A stretch of 64,000 nucleotides of DNA. It comes from Fusobacterium sp. IOR10. GTDB taxonomy: Bacteria > Fusobacteriota > Fusobacteriia > Fusobacteriales > Fusobacteriaceae. The position numbers and the translations under genes were made by a program. The stretch spans positions 19,546 through 83,545 of the forward strand of contig NZ_WJWY01000009.1 in assembly GCF_010367435.1 (NCBI RefSeq), in the 5' to 3' direction. The notes under the pieces were generated by a model. That model saw only the letters and a program-made list of their open reading frames with translations, made no database searches and was not told the origin of the DNA. Below, in pieces: positions 41,591 through 52,037 of the stretch (its first letter is position 1; every line of letters starts with the position of its first letter).

Positions 41591-41651
41591 AAATGTATAA
41601 ATAAAGGGTATAATAAAATGATATTATTTTCAAAAAAAAAGGAGACTTATT

Positions 41652-44375
41652 ATGATTGCAAATTTTAGGATTAAAATAACATTTAAATATATAATTGTAA
41701 TCATGTTTTTGTTTCTATATAAATGGGGATATTCAAGGGAAATAAAGGTGGGATATTTAGATTTTAATGATTTTGTAGTGTATGAAAAAAATGGGAATAG
41801 AACTGGTTATGCAGGGGAAATATTTAATAATTTAGAAAAATTATCAAATACCCATTATAGATTAATTAGTGACACTTGGTCAAAACTTGAAAGAAAGTTA
41901 AAGAATAAAGAACTAGACATTATACTAGTTGGAAGAAAAGATGAAAAGAGAGTAAATGATTATAGTTATTCTAACTTTGATCTAGGAGTTTCCAAGGGTA
42001 TAATATATGCATTACCAAATTCTGATTACTATTACAATGATTTTTCAAAATTAAACAACAAAAAAGTAGGATACTACTGTCCTTCTTTAATTAAAGATTT
42101 TAGAAGATATTCTTTACAAAATAAAATAAATTATGAAGAAAAGCAATATTTTAGTAAAGATCAAATGTTAGAGGGATTAAAAAATCATGAGGTTGATTTA
42201 ATAGCTGTTGAGTATATGAGATATAACAACAGTTTAAAAAAGGTTGGAGAATTTTCAACTAAACCTTTATTTGCCATGTCTTTAAAGGGATCCAAAGCTA
42301 TGGATATATTTAATGAAAATTATGAAAATCTATTTATGGAAAGATATGACATAAGAACCTATTTGTATAAAAAATATTATAAGTCCAAGGTAAACAATAA
42401 ATTTTTATTAACAAGACCAGAAGCTGAATATTTAAAAAATTTAGGTAAAATTACAGTTGCAGTAAAGGATATAAAGCCTTTAAATTGGAAGGATGAAGTT
42501 ACTGGGAAACCTGTAGGTGCATATATAAATGCACTAAAAGAAATAGGAAAAAGATTAAATTTAAAAGTTAATTTTGTACTAGTTAATAAGGATATGAGTA
42601 GGGATGAAATACTTGAAAAATATGATTATTTTTTAGATTCTGTGGAAAAAATATCAAATAAAGAAAAGAACTCCTTTGATCCAGATAGTATTTTTAGAAT
42701 TAATTATATTTATATAAAGGATAGAAATAATAAGGTTGATTTTTTAAGAAATCTAAATATTGGAGTATTAAATAAAGATAGGGAAATAAGTGAAAAAATA
42801 AAGAGTAGAGATAAAAAATATAACTTTTATTTTTATGAAAATGCTAATAAAATGGCAGATGCAGTTGCCAATGGAAGTATAGATAAAGCTTTGATAAATG
42901 AAATAAGGGTTCCATATTTATTTAAGGATCTAAAGTATAGTAATTTAACTATGATTTATTTGGAAGAAATATATGGGAATTTAAAATTAATGAGTAAAGA
43001 TGATAATTTTCTTTTACAAAGTTCAATAAACAAAGTTGTAAATTATTTAGGAAGGGATAAAATTTATAAAATAGCCCTATCAAATTTAGATATAAATGAT
43101 AATAAATCAGTGTTCAGCAATTTCTTCACATTGTATGGATTAAAGGTAATTATTATGATTCTTAGTCTTATATCTACAATTTTAATTATGTACGCACTTC
43201 AAAAAAATAAAATTTACAAAAAATTATCAAAGGCAAAATCTGAAGCTGAATATGCAAATAAAGTAAAATCAAATTTTTTATCAAATATGTCCCATGACAT
43301 GAAAACTCCTATGAATTCAATAATTGGAATGACAAACCTTGGGCTAGAGGAATGTAAAAAAAACAATTGCAAGTCTTATTTTGAACACATAAGGGAAAGT
43401 TCTTATTATTTACTAAGTTTATTAAATGATATATTGGATTTACAAGATATAGAAAATGATAATATGGATTTAGAATTAGAGAACATTAAATTAGAAAATA
43501 TAATTGAAGAAGTGGAAAAAATTATAAATTTTAAAATCAATGAAAAAGCTATAGATTTTAAAATAAAAAGAGATAGAAACAATTATTATATAAATATAGA
43601 TAAGAAAAGATTAGAACAAATTTTAATAAATATCTTAAATAATTCCATAAAGTATACTAATTTTAAAGGGGAAATTTTATGGGAAAATACTTTAAAATTG
43701 GAAAGTGAAACTAAAGGTTACTATACTTTTAAAATTAAAGATAACGGTATGGGGATTAGTGAAGAATTTCAAAAAAATATGATGTACAAATCCTTTACTA
43801 GGGAAAAAAATAGATTTTCAAATAACAATAAAGGTATGGGACTTGGATTATCAATAACTAAAAAATTAGTAGATAAAATGAATGGAACCATTAATTGTAT
43901 TTCTAAGATAAATAAAGGAACAGAGTTTATAGTGACTATTCCTTGTACTATCTTAACAGAGGAACAATTCTTACAACTTGAAAAAAATAAAGGTATAGAC
44001 CAAGAAATGTCTTTGAAAAATAAAAAGATACTAATATGTGATGATATTCAAATAAATAGAATAATATTAAGAAAAATTTCACATAGTTTAGGGTTAGTTG
44101 TAGAGGAAGCTAAAAATGGTAAAATAGCAGTTGAAATGATAAGAAAAAATAATTATGATGCAGTACTTATGGACATTAGAATGCCAGTTATGGATGGATT
44201 AGAAGCAGCTAAAAAAATAAGAGAATTTAATGAAAAAATTGTGATTATTGCAGTGTCAGCAAATGATTATGAGGAAGATATTAAAAAATCTTTAAAAGTT
44301 GGAATGAATGGACATTTAGGGAAACCTATTGAAAAATCAGAATTGGAAAGTATTTTAAAAAAAAATTTAAAGTAA
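41652..44375 (+). CDS. BvgS/EvgS-like hybrid histidine kinase with two periplasmic SBP-3 domains
   Basis: This 907-aa membrane sensor has an N-terminal signal/transmembrane segment (about residues 8-25). Two tandem family-3 solute-binding domains follow (about 30-240 and 250-480), then a transmembrane helix (about 490-515), HisKA with phospho-His H548 (SNMSHDMKTPMN), HATPase (NILNNSIKYT, DNGMGIS, GMGLGLSITK) and a C-terminal receiver with phospho-Asp in VLMDIRMPVMDG. There is no HPt domain, so phosphotransfer must involve another protein. It is monocistronic after the EamA gene, with its own TATAAT near 41610 and ribosome site AAGGAGAC. Ligand unknown. Confidence 0.92.
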   Translation: MIANFRIKITFKYIIVIMFLFLYKWGYSREIKVGYLDFNDFVVYEKNGNRTGYAGEIFNNLEKLSNTHYRLISDTWSKLERKLKNKELDIILVGRKDEKRVNDYSYSNFDLGVSKGIIYALPNSDYYYNDFSKLNNKKVGYYCPSLIKDFRRYSLQNKINYEEKQYFSKDQMLEGLKNHEVDLIAVEYMRYNNSLKKVGEFSTKPLFAMSLKGSKAMDIFNENYENLFMERYDIRTYLYKKYYKSKVNNKFLLTRPEAEYLKNLGKITVAVKDIKPLNWKDEVTGKPVGAYINALKEIGKRLNLKVNFVLVNKDMSRDEILEKYDYFLDSVEKISNKEKNSFDPDSIFRINYIYIKDRNNKVDFLRNLNIGVLNKDREISEKIKSRDKKYNFYFYENANKMADAVANGSIDKALINEIRVPYLFKDLKYSNLTMIYLEEIYGNLKLMSKDDNFLLQSSINKVVNYLGRDKIYKIALSNLDINDNKSVFSNFFTLYGLKVIIMILSLISTILIMYALQKNKIYKKLSKAKSEAEYANKVKSNFLSNMSHDMKTPMNSIIGMTNLGLEECKKNNCKSYFEHIRESSYYLLSLLNDILDLQDIENDNMDLELENIKLENIIEEVEKIINFKINEKAIDFKIKRDRNNYYINIDKKRLEQILINILNNSIKYTNFKGEILWENTLKLESETKGYYTFKIKDNGMGISEEFQKNMMYKSFTREKNRFSNNNKGMGLGLSITKKLVDKMNGTINCISKINKGTEFIVTIPCTILTEEQFLQLEKNKGIDQEMSLKNKKILICDDIQINRIILRKISHSLGLVVEEAKNGKIAVEMIRKNNYDAVLMDIRMPVMDGLEAAKKIREFNEKIVIIAVSANDYEEDIKKSLKVGMNGHLGKPIEKSELESILKKNLK

Positions 44376-44460
44376 AAAAAATATAATAAAATTTTCTTTT
44401 AATTTAGGCTTTTCTGTATTATAATATATTTTAGGAAATAGAAATGATAGGGGGAAACAA

Positions 44461-44691
44461 ATGGAAAGTTTATTGACAGTGCTATTATTTATTTTAGCAT
44501 TAGCATTGATAATTTTAGTTATTATTCAACCTGATCGTAGTAATGGTATGTCAGGTAGCATGGGGATGGGAGGATCTAACGCAGTTTTTGGAATATCCAA
44601 AGATGGAGGTCCTTTAGCAAAAGCTACAAAAATTGTAGCAGCTTTATTTATAATTGTAGCACTTTTAGTGTACCTATACTCATCAAGATAA
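44461..44691 (+). CDS. secG: Protein translocase subunit SecG
   Basis: This 76-aa protein has two hydrophobic helices (about residues 3-21 and 55-73) separated by the conserved Gly/Ser-rich loop (RSNGMSGSMGMGGSNAVFG). SecG assists SecYE in protein export across the inner membrane. AGGGGGAAACAA precedes the ATG. A terminator follows, so it is monocistronic. Confidence 0.95.
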   Translation: MESLLTVLLFILALALIILVIIQPDRSNGMSGSMGMGGSNAVFGISKDGGPLAKATKIVAALFIIVALLVYLYSSR

Positions 44692-44698
44692 AACAATT

Positions 44699-44726
44699 AA
44701 AGACGTGTTATATAGCACGTCTTTTT
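44699..44726 (+). terminator. Rho-independent terminator after secG
   Basis: AAAGACGTG (44699-44707) pairs with CACGTCTTT (44716-44724), with TTTTT following. Confidence 0.88.
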
Positions 44727-44757
44727 AATTGATATTTATTTTAAGGTGGTGATTAAA

Positions 44758-45987
44758 ATGCAAAATTTATTCCAAGGTAATTATGAAAATGCAAAACCCC
44801 TTTCAATGAAACTAAGACCTAAAATCTTAAAAGAATTTATAGGTCAAAAACAATTAATTGGAGATAATAAAATTCTTACTAACATGATACAAACTGGAAA
44901 TATTAGTAATATGATTTTGTTTGGTCCTCCAGGTTGTGGGAAAAGTTCATTGGGAGAAATAATTTCAAATGAAATAAAATGTAATATAGAAAATATAAAT
45001 GGAACTATAGCTACCTTAAGTGATATTAGAGAGATAGTTGTAAAGGCCAAAAGAGAAATAGAATTATATAATAAAAAAACAGTTTTATTTTTAGATGAGA
45101 TTCATAGATTTAATAAAATGCAACAGGATGCTCTACTTTCCTATACTGAAACAGGAGTTTTAATTTTGATAGGAGCTACCACAGAAAATCCATACCACAA
45201 TATTAATAATGCTCTTCTTTCTAGATGCCTAGTTTTTGAATTTAAATCTCTAGAGAGGGAAGATTTAACTGAAATTTTAAAAAGAGGGGAGAATTATTTA
45301 AATAAAATCTTACCTAAAAAAATAAAAAATATTATTTTAGATATTTCAAATGGAGACAGTAGAATAGCTTTAAATTATTTAGAACTATATGCAAATAATT
45401 CCACTGGTGAAAATGATGAAAATATAGAGGAAATCTTTGCAAAAAGAAAGGCTTCCTTTCACAAGGAAGAGGATAAGTATAATATAATATCAGCTATGAT
45501 AAAAAGTATAAGGGGAAGTGATCCTGACGCTGCAGTGTATTGGATGGGACGACTTTTATATGGGGGAGAAGATCCAAAATATATAGCTAGAAGACTTGTT
45601 ATTTCAGCAAGTGAAGATATAGGTATGGCTAATCCAGAGGCTCTTTTAATTGCAAATGCAGCCTATGATTCAACAGAGAGAATAGGTATGCCAGAAGTTA
45701 GGATAATCCTTGCCCACGCAGTTATTTATTTGGCAATTTCAAGTAAAAGTAGTTCGTGCTATAATGGAATAAACTCTGCTTTGGAAAATATTAAATCTGG
45801 AGATTTACAAGAGGTTCCAAGTAACATAAAGGATAAACCTGTGGGCTATAAATATCCCCATGATTATGAAGGGAACTTTGTATATGCAAAATATATGAAG
45901 GAATATACAAAATATTATAAACCAGGAAATAATAAATATGAAAATCAAATTAAAGAAAAATTAGATAGATTATGGAAAAATAGATAA
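44758..45987 (+). CDS. rarA: Replication-associated recombination ATPase RarA (MgsA)
   Basis: This protein of about 409 aa is a clamp-loader-like AAA+ ATPase acting at stalled replication forks. Walker A is FGPPGCGKSS, Walker B FLDEIHRFNK, sensor 1 GATTENPYHNINNALLSR. The C-terminal family region (SIRGSDPDAAVYWMGRLL; SASEDIGMANPEAL) is complete. Start ATG 44758 follows AAGGTGGTG. The GTG at 44746 is in the ribosome site. It is in a run with hisS and aspS. Confidence 0.95.
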   Translation: MQNLFQGNYENAKPLSMKLRPKILKEFIGQKQLIGDNKILTNMIQTGNISNMILFGPPGCGKSSLGEIISNEIKCNIENINGTIATLSDIREIVVKAKREIELYNKKTVLFLDEIHRFNKMQQDALLSYTETGVLILIGATTENPYHNINNALLSRCLVFEFKSLEREDLTEILKRGENYLNKILPKKIKNIILDISNGDSRIALNYLELYANNSTGENDENIEEIFAKRKASFHKEEDKYNIISAMIKSIRGSDPDAAVYWMGRLLYGGEDPKYIARRLVISASEDIGMANPEALLIANAAYDSTERIGMPEVRIILAHAVIYLAISSKSSSCYNGINSALENIKSGDLQEVPSNIKDKPVGYKYPHDYEGNFVYAKYMKEYTKYYKPGNNKYENQIKEKLDRLWKNR

Positions 45988-46002
45988 ATTTAGGAGGGAA
46001 AT

Positions 46003-47244
46003 ATGAAATTAATAAAAGCAGTTAGAGGAACAAAGGACATATTAGGAGAAACAGGTACTAAATATGCTTATATTAATAGGATAGTTGAAGAATTATTTAA
46101 TTCTTACGGGTATTCATTAATAAAAACTCCTATATTTGAAGAAACAGATCTTTTTAAAAGAGGTATAGGGGAAGCAACAGACGTTGTTGAAAAAGAAATG
46201 TATACATTCAAAGATAGAGGAGATAGAAGTCTTACTTTAAGACCTGAAGGAACAGCTTCAGTTGTAAGAGCATATTTAGAGAATAAAATTTATGCAAGGG
46301 AAGAATTATCTAAATTTTACTATATGGGTTCAATGTTCAGATATGAAAGACCTCAAGCTGGAAGACAAAGAGAATTTAATCAAGTTGGAGTTGAGGTTTT
46401 AGGAGAGTCTTCTCCACTTTTAGATGCTGAAGTTATCTCAATGGGTTATCATTTACTTGAAAAATTAGGGATAACAGATTTAGCAGTAACTATAAATTCA
46501 ATAGGGGGAAATGATTCCCGTGTTAAATATAGAAAAGCTTTAATTGATTATTTAACCCCAATAAGAGAAGAATTATGTGAAGACTGTCAAAGAAGATTTG
46601 AAACAAATCCTTTGAGAGTTTTAGATTGTAAAAATGAAACTTGTAAAAAACATACAGAAACTGCACCTAGTATAATAGATTCTCTATCACCTGAGGAAAA
46701 AGACCATTATGAAACAGTGAAAAAATATTTAACTCTTTATAATGTTCCCTTTGTGGAAAACCCAAAACTTGTAAGGGGATTGGATTATTACTCTAGTACA
46801 GTGTTTGAAATAGTAACTAATAAATTAGGATCTCAAGGAACAGTTTTAGGTGGAGGAAGATATGACGGATTACTAAAACAACTTGGAGACAAAGATATAC
46901 CTGCATTTGGATTTGCAGCAGGTGTTGAAAGAATGATGATGTTACTTGATGATATGAAACAAAAGGAAACAGATGCCTATATTATTTGGTTAGGGGAAGA
47001 ATCTAGAGAATATGCTATGAAAACAGCAGATACCCTAAGAAAAGCAGGAATTAGATTGGCAATTGACTTTAATAAAAAAGGAATGAGAAGTCATATGAAA
47101 AAAGCTGAGAAATTAGCTGTAAATTATGCTATCATAATAGGCGGAGATGAAATTGAAAAGAACACTGTAATAGTTAAAAATTTCCTAGATAGAACACAAG
47201 AGGAATTAACAGTGGAACAAGCTATAGAAAGAATAAAAAAATAA
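46003..47244 (+). CDS. hisS: Histidyl-tRNA synthetase
   Basis: This 413-aa class II synthetase charges tRNA-His. Motif 2 (MFRYERPQAGRQREFNQVGV), the histidine-A motifs LVRGLDYYSSTVFE and GGGRYDGLLKQLG, and motif 3 (FGFAAGVERMM) are all present. The N-terminal RGTKDILGE is typical. It lies 15 bp after rarA and 30 bp before aspS, and hisS-aspS adjacency is common in bacteria. Confidence 0.98.
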   Translation: MKLIKAVRGTKDILGETGTKYAYINRIVEELFNSYGYSLIKTPIFEETDLFKRGIGEATDVVEKEMYTFKDRGDRSLTLRPEGTASVVRAYLENKIYAREELSKFYYMGSMFRYERPQAGRQREFNQVGVEVLGESSPLLDAEVISMGYHLLEKLGITDLAVTINSIGGNDSRVKYRKALIDYLTPIREELCEDCQRRFETNPLRVLDCKNETCKKHTETAPSIIDSLSPEEKDHYETVKKYLTLYNVPFVENPKLVRGLDYYSSTVFEIVTNKLGSQGTVLGGGRYDGLLKQLGDKDIPAFGFAAGVERMMMLLDDMKQKETDAYIIWLGEESREYAMKTADTLRKAGIRLAIDFNKKGMRSHMKKAEKLAVNYAIIIGGDEIEKNTVIVKNFLDRTQEELTVEQAIERIKK

Positions 47245-47274
47245 AGATAAATACAAAGGAGAGGAGAATAGGAT

Positions 47275-49059
47275 ATGATATATAGAAGTCATAATCTAGG
47301 CCAACTTAGGCGTGAAGATATAGGGAAAAAAGTTACTTTATCAGGATGGGTTTCTACAAAAAGAGATTTAGGAGGATTAACTTTTATTGATTTAAGAGAT
47401 AGAGAGGGAATTACTCAAGTAGTATTTGATATAGATGTTGCTTCTAAAGAAGTTGTGGAAACAGCTCAAAGAATAAAAACAGAATCAGTAATAAGAGTTC
47501 AAGGGGAAGTTAGAGAAAGATACAGTAAAAATATGAACATTCCCACAGGGGAAATTGAAGTTTTTGCAGTGGCAATTGATATATTAAACAACTGTGATAC
47601 ATTACCTTTCCAAATGAATGATGAAGGTTTAAGTGAAAGTATTAGACTTAAATATAGATATTTAGATTTAAGAAGACCTGAAATGATAAATAATTTAAAA
47701 ATGAGACATAAAATGATTATGGCTATTAGAAATTATATGGATTCAAAGGGATTTATGGATGTGGATACTCCAATTTTAACTAAATCAACTCCAGAGGGAG
47801 CAAGGGATTTCTTAGTACCTTGTAGAATTAATCCAGGGGATTTTTATGCACTACCTCAATCTCCACAAATATTTAAACAACTATTGATGATAGCTGGAGT
47901 AGAAAAATATTTCCAAATAGCTAAATGTTTCAGAGATGAAGATCTAAGAGCAGATAGACAACCAGAATTTACTCAACTTGATATTGAAATGTCATTTGTT
48001 GAACTAAATGATGTTATTGAAGAAATAGAAGGACTTGCTAAAACTGTTTTTAATGCAGTAACAGGGGAAGTGTCAAATTATGATTTCCCTAAATTAGAAT
48101 GGATTGATGCAATGGAAAGATTTGGATCAGATAAGCCTGACACAAGATTTGGTGTTGAATTAAAGGATATAAGTGAAATTTCAAGAAATTGTGGATTTAA
48201 AGCATTTAAATCAACAGTTGAAAATGGAGGACTTGTTAAAGCTATTGTAGCTCCAGGTGTTGCAGAAAAATTCTCTAGAAAAATATTAGGAGAATATGAA
48301 GACTATGCAAAAACTTATTTTGGAGCCAAGGGAGTAGCTTGGATAAAACTTACTGAAGATGGAATAAAATCTCCAATTGCAAAATTCTTTAGTGAAGAGG
48401 AAATAAATGCTATAATAGAGAAAACAGAAGCTAAAACTGGAGATGTAATTATGATAATTGCAGATAAGGCTAAGGTAGTATACGCAGCTTTAGGTGCATT
48501 GAGATTGAAATTAGGAAAAGAATTAAACTTATACAATAAAGATGAATTTAAATTCCTATGGGTTATTAATTTCCCTATGTTTGATTATGACGAAGCAGAG
48601 GGAAGATACAAGGCTGAACACCATCCCTTCACTTCAATAATGGAAGAAGATATGGAAAAATTCCTAGCAGGGGATATGAACATAAGAACTAATACCTATG
48701 ACTTAGTTTTAAATGGTAGTGAAATTGGTGGAGGAAGTATAAGAATTCATAATCCAGAAGTTCAAGCTAAAGTATTTGAAAAATTAGGACTAACTCCAGA
48801 AAAAGCTAAAGAAAAATTTGGTTTCTTTATAGATGCCTTTAAATTTGGAGCACCACCTCATGGGGGACTTGCCTTTGGAATTGATAGATGGTTAATGGTA
48901 ATGCTTAAGGAAGAATCAATAAGAGACGTTATTCCATTCCCTAAAACAAACAAAGGACAATGTTTGATGACAGAAGCCCCTAACAAAGTTGATGAAAGTC
49001 AGTTAGAGGAATTGTATGTATCATCTACATACAAGGAAGACAAAACAAGTTCTAAATAA
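47275..49059 (+). CDS. aspS: Aspartyl-tRNA synthetase
   Basis: This 594-aa bacterial-type AspRS has an N-terminal OB anticodon domain ([20 protein letters not shown]), the class II core ([20 protein letters not shown]) with an inserted GAD domain (about 285-420), and motif 3 ([15 protein letters not shown]). Length is typical. AspRS may also charge tRNA-Asn in organisms using the amidation pathway. The gene ends 5 bp before the promoter of the 6S-like RNA. Confidence 0.98.
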   Translation: MIYRSHNLGQLRREDIGKKVTLSGWVSTKRDLGGLTFIDLRDREGITQVVFDIDVASKEVVETAQRIKTESVIRVQGEVRERYSKNMNIPTGEIEVFAVAIDILNNCDTLPFQMNDEGLSESIRLKYRYLDLRRPEMINNLKMRHKMIMAIRNYMDSKGFMDVDTPILTKSTPEGARDFLVPCRINPGDFYALPQSPQIFKQLLMIAGVEKYFQIAKCFRDEDLRADRQPEFTQLDIEMSFVELNDVIEEIEGLAKTVFNAVTGEVSNYDFPKLEWIDAMERFGSDKPDTRFGVELKDISEISRNCGFKAFKSTVENGGLVKAIVAPGVAEKFSRKILGEYEDYAKTYFGAKGVAWIKLTEDGIKSPIAKFFSEEEINAIIEKTEAKTGDVIMIIADKAKVVYAALGALRLKLGKELNLYNKDEFKFLWVINFPMFDYDEAEGRYKAEHHPFTSIMEEDMEKFLAGDMNIRTNTYDLVLNGSEIGGGSIRIHNPEVQAKVFEKLGLTPEKAKEKFGFFIDAFKFGAPPHGGLAFGIDRWLMVMLKEESIRDVIPFPKTNKGQCLMTEAPNKVDESQLEELYVSSTYKEDKTSSK

Positions 49060-49064
49060 GCATA

Positions 49065-49093
49065 TTGAAATAAGATAAAATATATGATATAAT
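49065..49093 (+). promoter_or_regulatory. Promoter of the 6S-like RNA
   Basis: TTGAAA (49065-49070), exactly 17 bp of spacer and consensus TATAAT (49088-49093). The start site falls near 49100. There is no ORF or ribosome site downstream before the terminator. Confidence 0.85.
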
Positions 49094-49099
49094 CCTGTT

Positions 49100-49326
49100 A
49101 AGAAATAAAGATTCTGGTCTATGCGTTATCCCTAGAGGTTTTGGGCCTATGGTCGCTTAGGGGGTTGGCTCTGTTGCAGACAATTCAGATTAGTCACGAC
49201 TGCTTAGGTTTTACGGACCCTGTATGTTTGCATTAACTGACTACCACTTATTATTTTGGCGACCAAAACCAAAGGGGAGACGGTAGACTGGAATTATTTC
49301 TTTATAAGGACTAAGGTCCTTTTTTT
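49100..49326 (+). ncRNA. ssrS: 6S RNA (SsrS) candidate
   Basis: This non-coding segment of about 225 nt is clearly more GC-rich than its surroundings, with a consensus promoter at one end and a terminator (49306-49326) at the other. The ends form a long closing stem: ATTCTGGTCTAT pairs with GTAGACTGGAAT (12 bp with G-U pairs). Inside it are GGTTTT/AAAACC and GGTCGC/GCGACC helices separated by bulges, leading to a large central region. This rod with internal bubbles fits 6S RNA, which mimics an open promoter and binds sigma-70 RNA polymerase. It lies right after aspS, as I recall for B. subtilis bsrA. Markers of tmRNA, RNase P RNA and SRP RNA are absent. Confidence 0.7.
49306..49326 (+). terminator. 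Terminator of the 6S-like RNA
   Basis: AAGGAC-TAAG-GTCCTT hairpin with a seven-T run. Confidence 0.9.
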
Positions 49327-49357
49327 GTTGTTAAAATAAATTAAAATGGAGAAAAAT

Positions 49358-51070
49358 ATGTTAAGAATAGAAAAGTACATTGAAGAAGTATTTATGCAAA
49401 TTATAAATAAAATTTATAGTGAGAAAGAGTTAAGACCTATTGAAATTTCAATAGCAACTAATGAAAAGTTTGGAGATTTTCAAACAAATTTTGCTATGAT
49501 GAATTCAAAAATAATAGGAGGAAATCCTAGAAAAATAGCAGAAAACATAGTGGAAGCAATGGAAGAAAATGAAATAATAGAAAAATTAGAAGTTGCAGGG
49601 CCTGGTTTTATAAATATATATTTGAAGGATTCTTATCTAGGAAAATATATTTCAAAAATGACAACAGAAAATTTTGATTTTCAAGATTTAGATAAAGATG
49701 GGGAAGTATTAATCGAATACTCTTCACCTAATATAGCAAAAAGAATGCATATTGGACATTTAAGATCAACAATAATTGGAGATTCAATAAAAAGAATATT
49801 TAAATTTTTAGGTTATACTACAGTTTCAGATAACCATATAGGTGATTGGGGAACTCAATTTGGGAAATTAATAATTGGTTATAATAATTGGCTTGATAAA
49901 GCAGCCTATGAAAAAAATCCAATTGAGGAATTGGAAAGAGTTTATGTTAAATTTGCTCAAGAAAGTGAATCTCATCCTGAACTAGAAGATCAAGCTAGAG
50001 CAGAACTTAAAAAACTTCAAGATGGAGATGAAGAAAATTATAAATTATGGCAAGAATTTATTAGAGTATCTCTAGATGAATATAATAAAATATATAAGAG
50101 AATGGATATTTCCTTTGACACATATTATGGAGAATCATTTTATCATTCTATAATGCCAGAAGTTATAAAAGAATTAGAAGATAAAAAAATAGCAGTTGAA
50201 GATCAAGGTGCAAAGGTTGTATTCTTTGATGAAAAGGAAAACCTTTTCCCATGTATTGTTCAAAAAAAAGATGGAGCATTCCTATATTCAACTTCAGATA
50301 TAGCAACAGTTAAATATAGAAAAGATAACTATAACTTAAATAGAATGATATATTTAACAGATGAAAGACAACAAGATCACTTTAGACAATTTTTCAAAAT
50401 AACAGAAATGCTAGGATGGGAAGTTGAAAAAGTACATCTTTGGTTTGGAATTATGAGATTTGCAGATGGAATTTTCTCAACAAGAAAGGGAAATGTAATT
50501 AAATTAGAACAACTATTAGATGAAGCTAAGAAAAAGGCCTTTGAAATTATAGAAGAAAAAAATCCTAGTTTATCCATAGAGGAAAAGGAAAATATTGCAG
50601 AGGTTGTTGGTGTAGGATCAATTAAATATGCTGATCTTTCTCAAAATAAACAAAGTCCAATAATTTTTGAATGGAAGAAAATCTTAAGCTTTGATGGAAA
50701 TACAGCTCCTTACTTACAATATTCATATGCAAGAATTCAATCTATTTTAAGAAAGGCAGAAGGTCTTGGAAAAGAAGTGGCTAAGGATCAAGGAATTAAA
50801 ATAACTGATAAGTCTGAAAGAGGATTAGTAACTTTCTTAACTTTATTCCCAACAATGGTGCAAAAAGCAGGGGAAAATTATAAGCCAAACTTAGTTACAG
50901 ATTATTTATTTGAGCTAGCTAAAAAATTCAATACTTTCTACAATGCTTGTCCTATATTAAACCAAGAGGACGACATTTTAAAATCAAGACTTTTAATAAT
51001 TGATAGAGTTGCAAAAACTTTAAAAGAAGGATTAGATTTACTTGGAATAAAAACTGTAGATAGAATGTAA
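49358..51070 (+). CDS. argS: Arginyl-tRNA synthetase
   Basis: This protein of about 570 aa is a class I ArgRS with the N-terminal Add-1 domain, the HIGH-type signature (SSPNIAKRMHIGHLRSTIIGD), the conserved GDWGTQFGKLI and the C-terminal DALR anticodon domain. The KMSKS position reads FSTRKGN, as is usual for many ArgRS. ATG 49358 is chosen because GGAG lies 6 nt upstream. The ATG at 49346 is part of that site. It is separated from aspS by the 6S-like RNA. Confidence 0.97.
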   Translation: MLRIEKYIEEVFMQIINKIYSEKELRPIEISIATNEKFGDFQTNFAMMNSKIIGGNPRKIAENIVEAMEENEIIEKLEVAGPGFINIYLKDSYLGKYISKMTTENFDFQDLDKDGEVLIEYSSPNIAKRMHIGHLRSTIIGDSIKRIFKFLGYTTVSDNHIGDWGTQFGKLIIGYNNWLDKAAYEKNPIEELERVYVKFAQESESHPELEDQARAELKKLQDGDEENYKLWQEFIRVSLDEYNKIYKRMDISFDTYYGESFYHSIMPEVIKELEDKKIAVEDQGAKVVFFDEKENLFPCIVQKKDGAFLYSTSDIATVKYRKDNYNLNRMIYLTDERQQDHFRQFFKITEMLGWEVEKVHLWFGIMRFADGIFSTRKGNVIKLEQLLDEAKKKAFEIIEEKNPSLSIEEKENIAEVVGVGSIKYADLSQNKQSPIIFEWKKILSFDGNTAPYLQYSYARIQSILRKAEGLGKEVAKDQGIKITDKSERGLVTFLTLFPTMVQKAGENYKPNLVTDYLFELAKKFNTFYNACPILNQEDDILKSRLLIIDRVAKTLKEGLDLLGIKTVDRM

Positions 51071-51086
51071 TAATAGGAGTATGCTT

Positions 51087-51896
51087 ATGTATAAAGTAGA
51101 TTATCATATACACAGTGAATTTTCAGGGGATTCAGAGGAAAATCTAGAAGAAATAGTAAAAAAATCAATTGAGTTACAGTTAGATGAAATTGCTATAACT
51201 GATCATTTGGAATATGATTTATTATATATTGATTGGGATAAATGGACTTTAGATTTAGATGCTTATAAAAATAAAGTCTTAAGTTTACAAGAAAAATATA
51301 AAAAGAGCATAATTATAAAATATGGTATTGAAATAGGGGTCCAACCTGAAACAAGTAAATATTTAGAGAGTATAGTTGATAAGTATGATTTTGATTTTGT
51401 AATAGCTTCAAATCACGCTATAAATAAAATAGATCTAGCTTCAGGGCTTTTACAAAGGGGAAAAACTAGATATGAACTTTAAAATCTATATTTTGAGACA
51501 GTTTTAAAAAATGTAGAAACTTATAATAAATTTAATGTATTTGGTCATTTGGATTTTGTAACTAGATATGGAGGGTCTTCATTTAGTGGAATGGATTTAA
51601 ATGAGCACTGGGATATTATTATAAAAATATTAAAAACTTTAGTGTCCAAGGGAAAGGGTATTGAGATAAATACTTCAGGATACAGGTATAAAGAAAATAG
51701 AGTTTATCCTGAATTTGAAATATTAAAAAAATATTTGGAATTAGGAGGAAAAATAATAACAATTGGATCAGATGCCCATATAAAAGAGCATATATTTATG
51801 GATATGGATAAAGCCTATGACATATTAGAGAAATTAGGTGTTAAATATATCACAACATTTGATAAAATGAAACCTGTATTTAAAAAAATAAAGTAA
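51087..51896 (+). pseudogene. PHP-domain histidinol-phosphatase-like gene with an in-frame stop
   Basis: The protein starts YKVDYHIHSEFSGDSEE, with the PHP metal motif HxH. It continues with ITDHLEYDLL, the family core IKYGIEIGVQ and FVIASNHAI, then stops at TAA 51480-51482. The same frame continues immediately (NLYFETVLKNVETYNKFNVF, GHLDFVTRYGG, ITIGSDAHIKEH) to 51896, so one substitution to TAA has interrupted an otherwise complete gene of about 269 codons. The first half lacks the Asp/His ligands in GHLD and GSDAH, so it should be inactive unless the stop is read through. Start ATG 51087 follows GGAG. No other his gene is near. Confidence 0.85.
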
Positions 51897-51901
51897 ATAA
51901 A

Positions 51902-51936
51902 AAATTAGTGTTGAAATATCATCACTAATTTTTTTT
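51902..51936 (+). terminator. Rho-independent terminator after the PHP gene
   Basis: AAATTAGTG (51902-51910) pairs with CACTAATTT (51923-51931), followed by a long T-run. Confidence 0.85.
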
Positions 51937-52037
51937 CTTTTTTAAAAATATAATCTTTGAAATTTTTTTAATAATAGAATATAATGTATTATGATTTAAC
52001 ATATGTGAAAATATGATTAAAATTAATGGGAGGCTCC

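Noticed and set aside
49100..49326. tmRNA, RNase P RNA or SRP RNA
   Set aside because: No tRNA-like CCA end or tag ORF, no conserved RNase P boxes, and no SRP GGAAG/GCAGCC-type tip are visible.
51480..51482. Stop-codon reassignment of TAA
   Set aside because: TAA ends most intact genes in the window, so a single mutation is far more likely.
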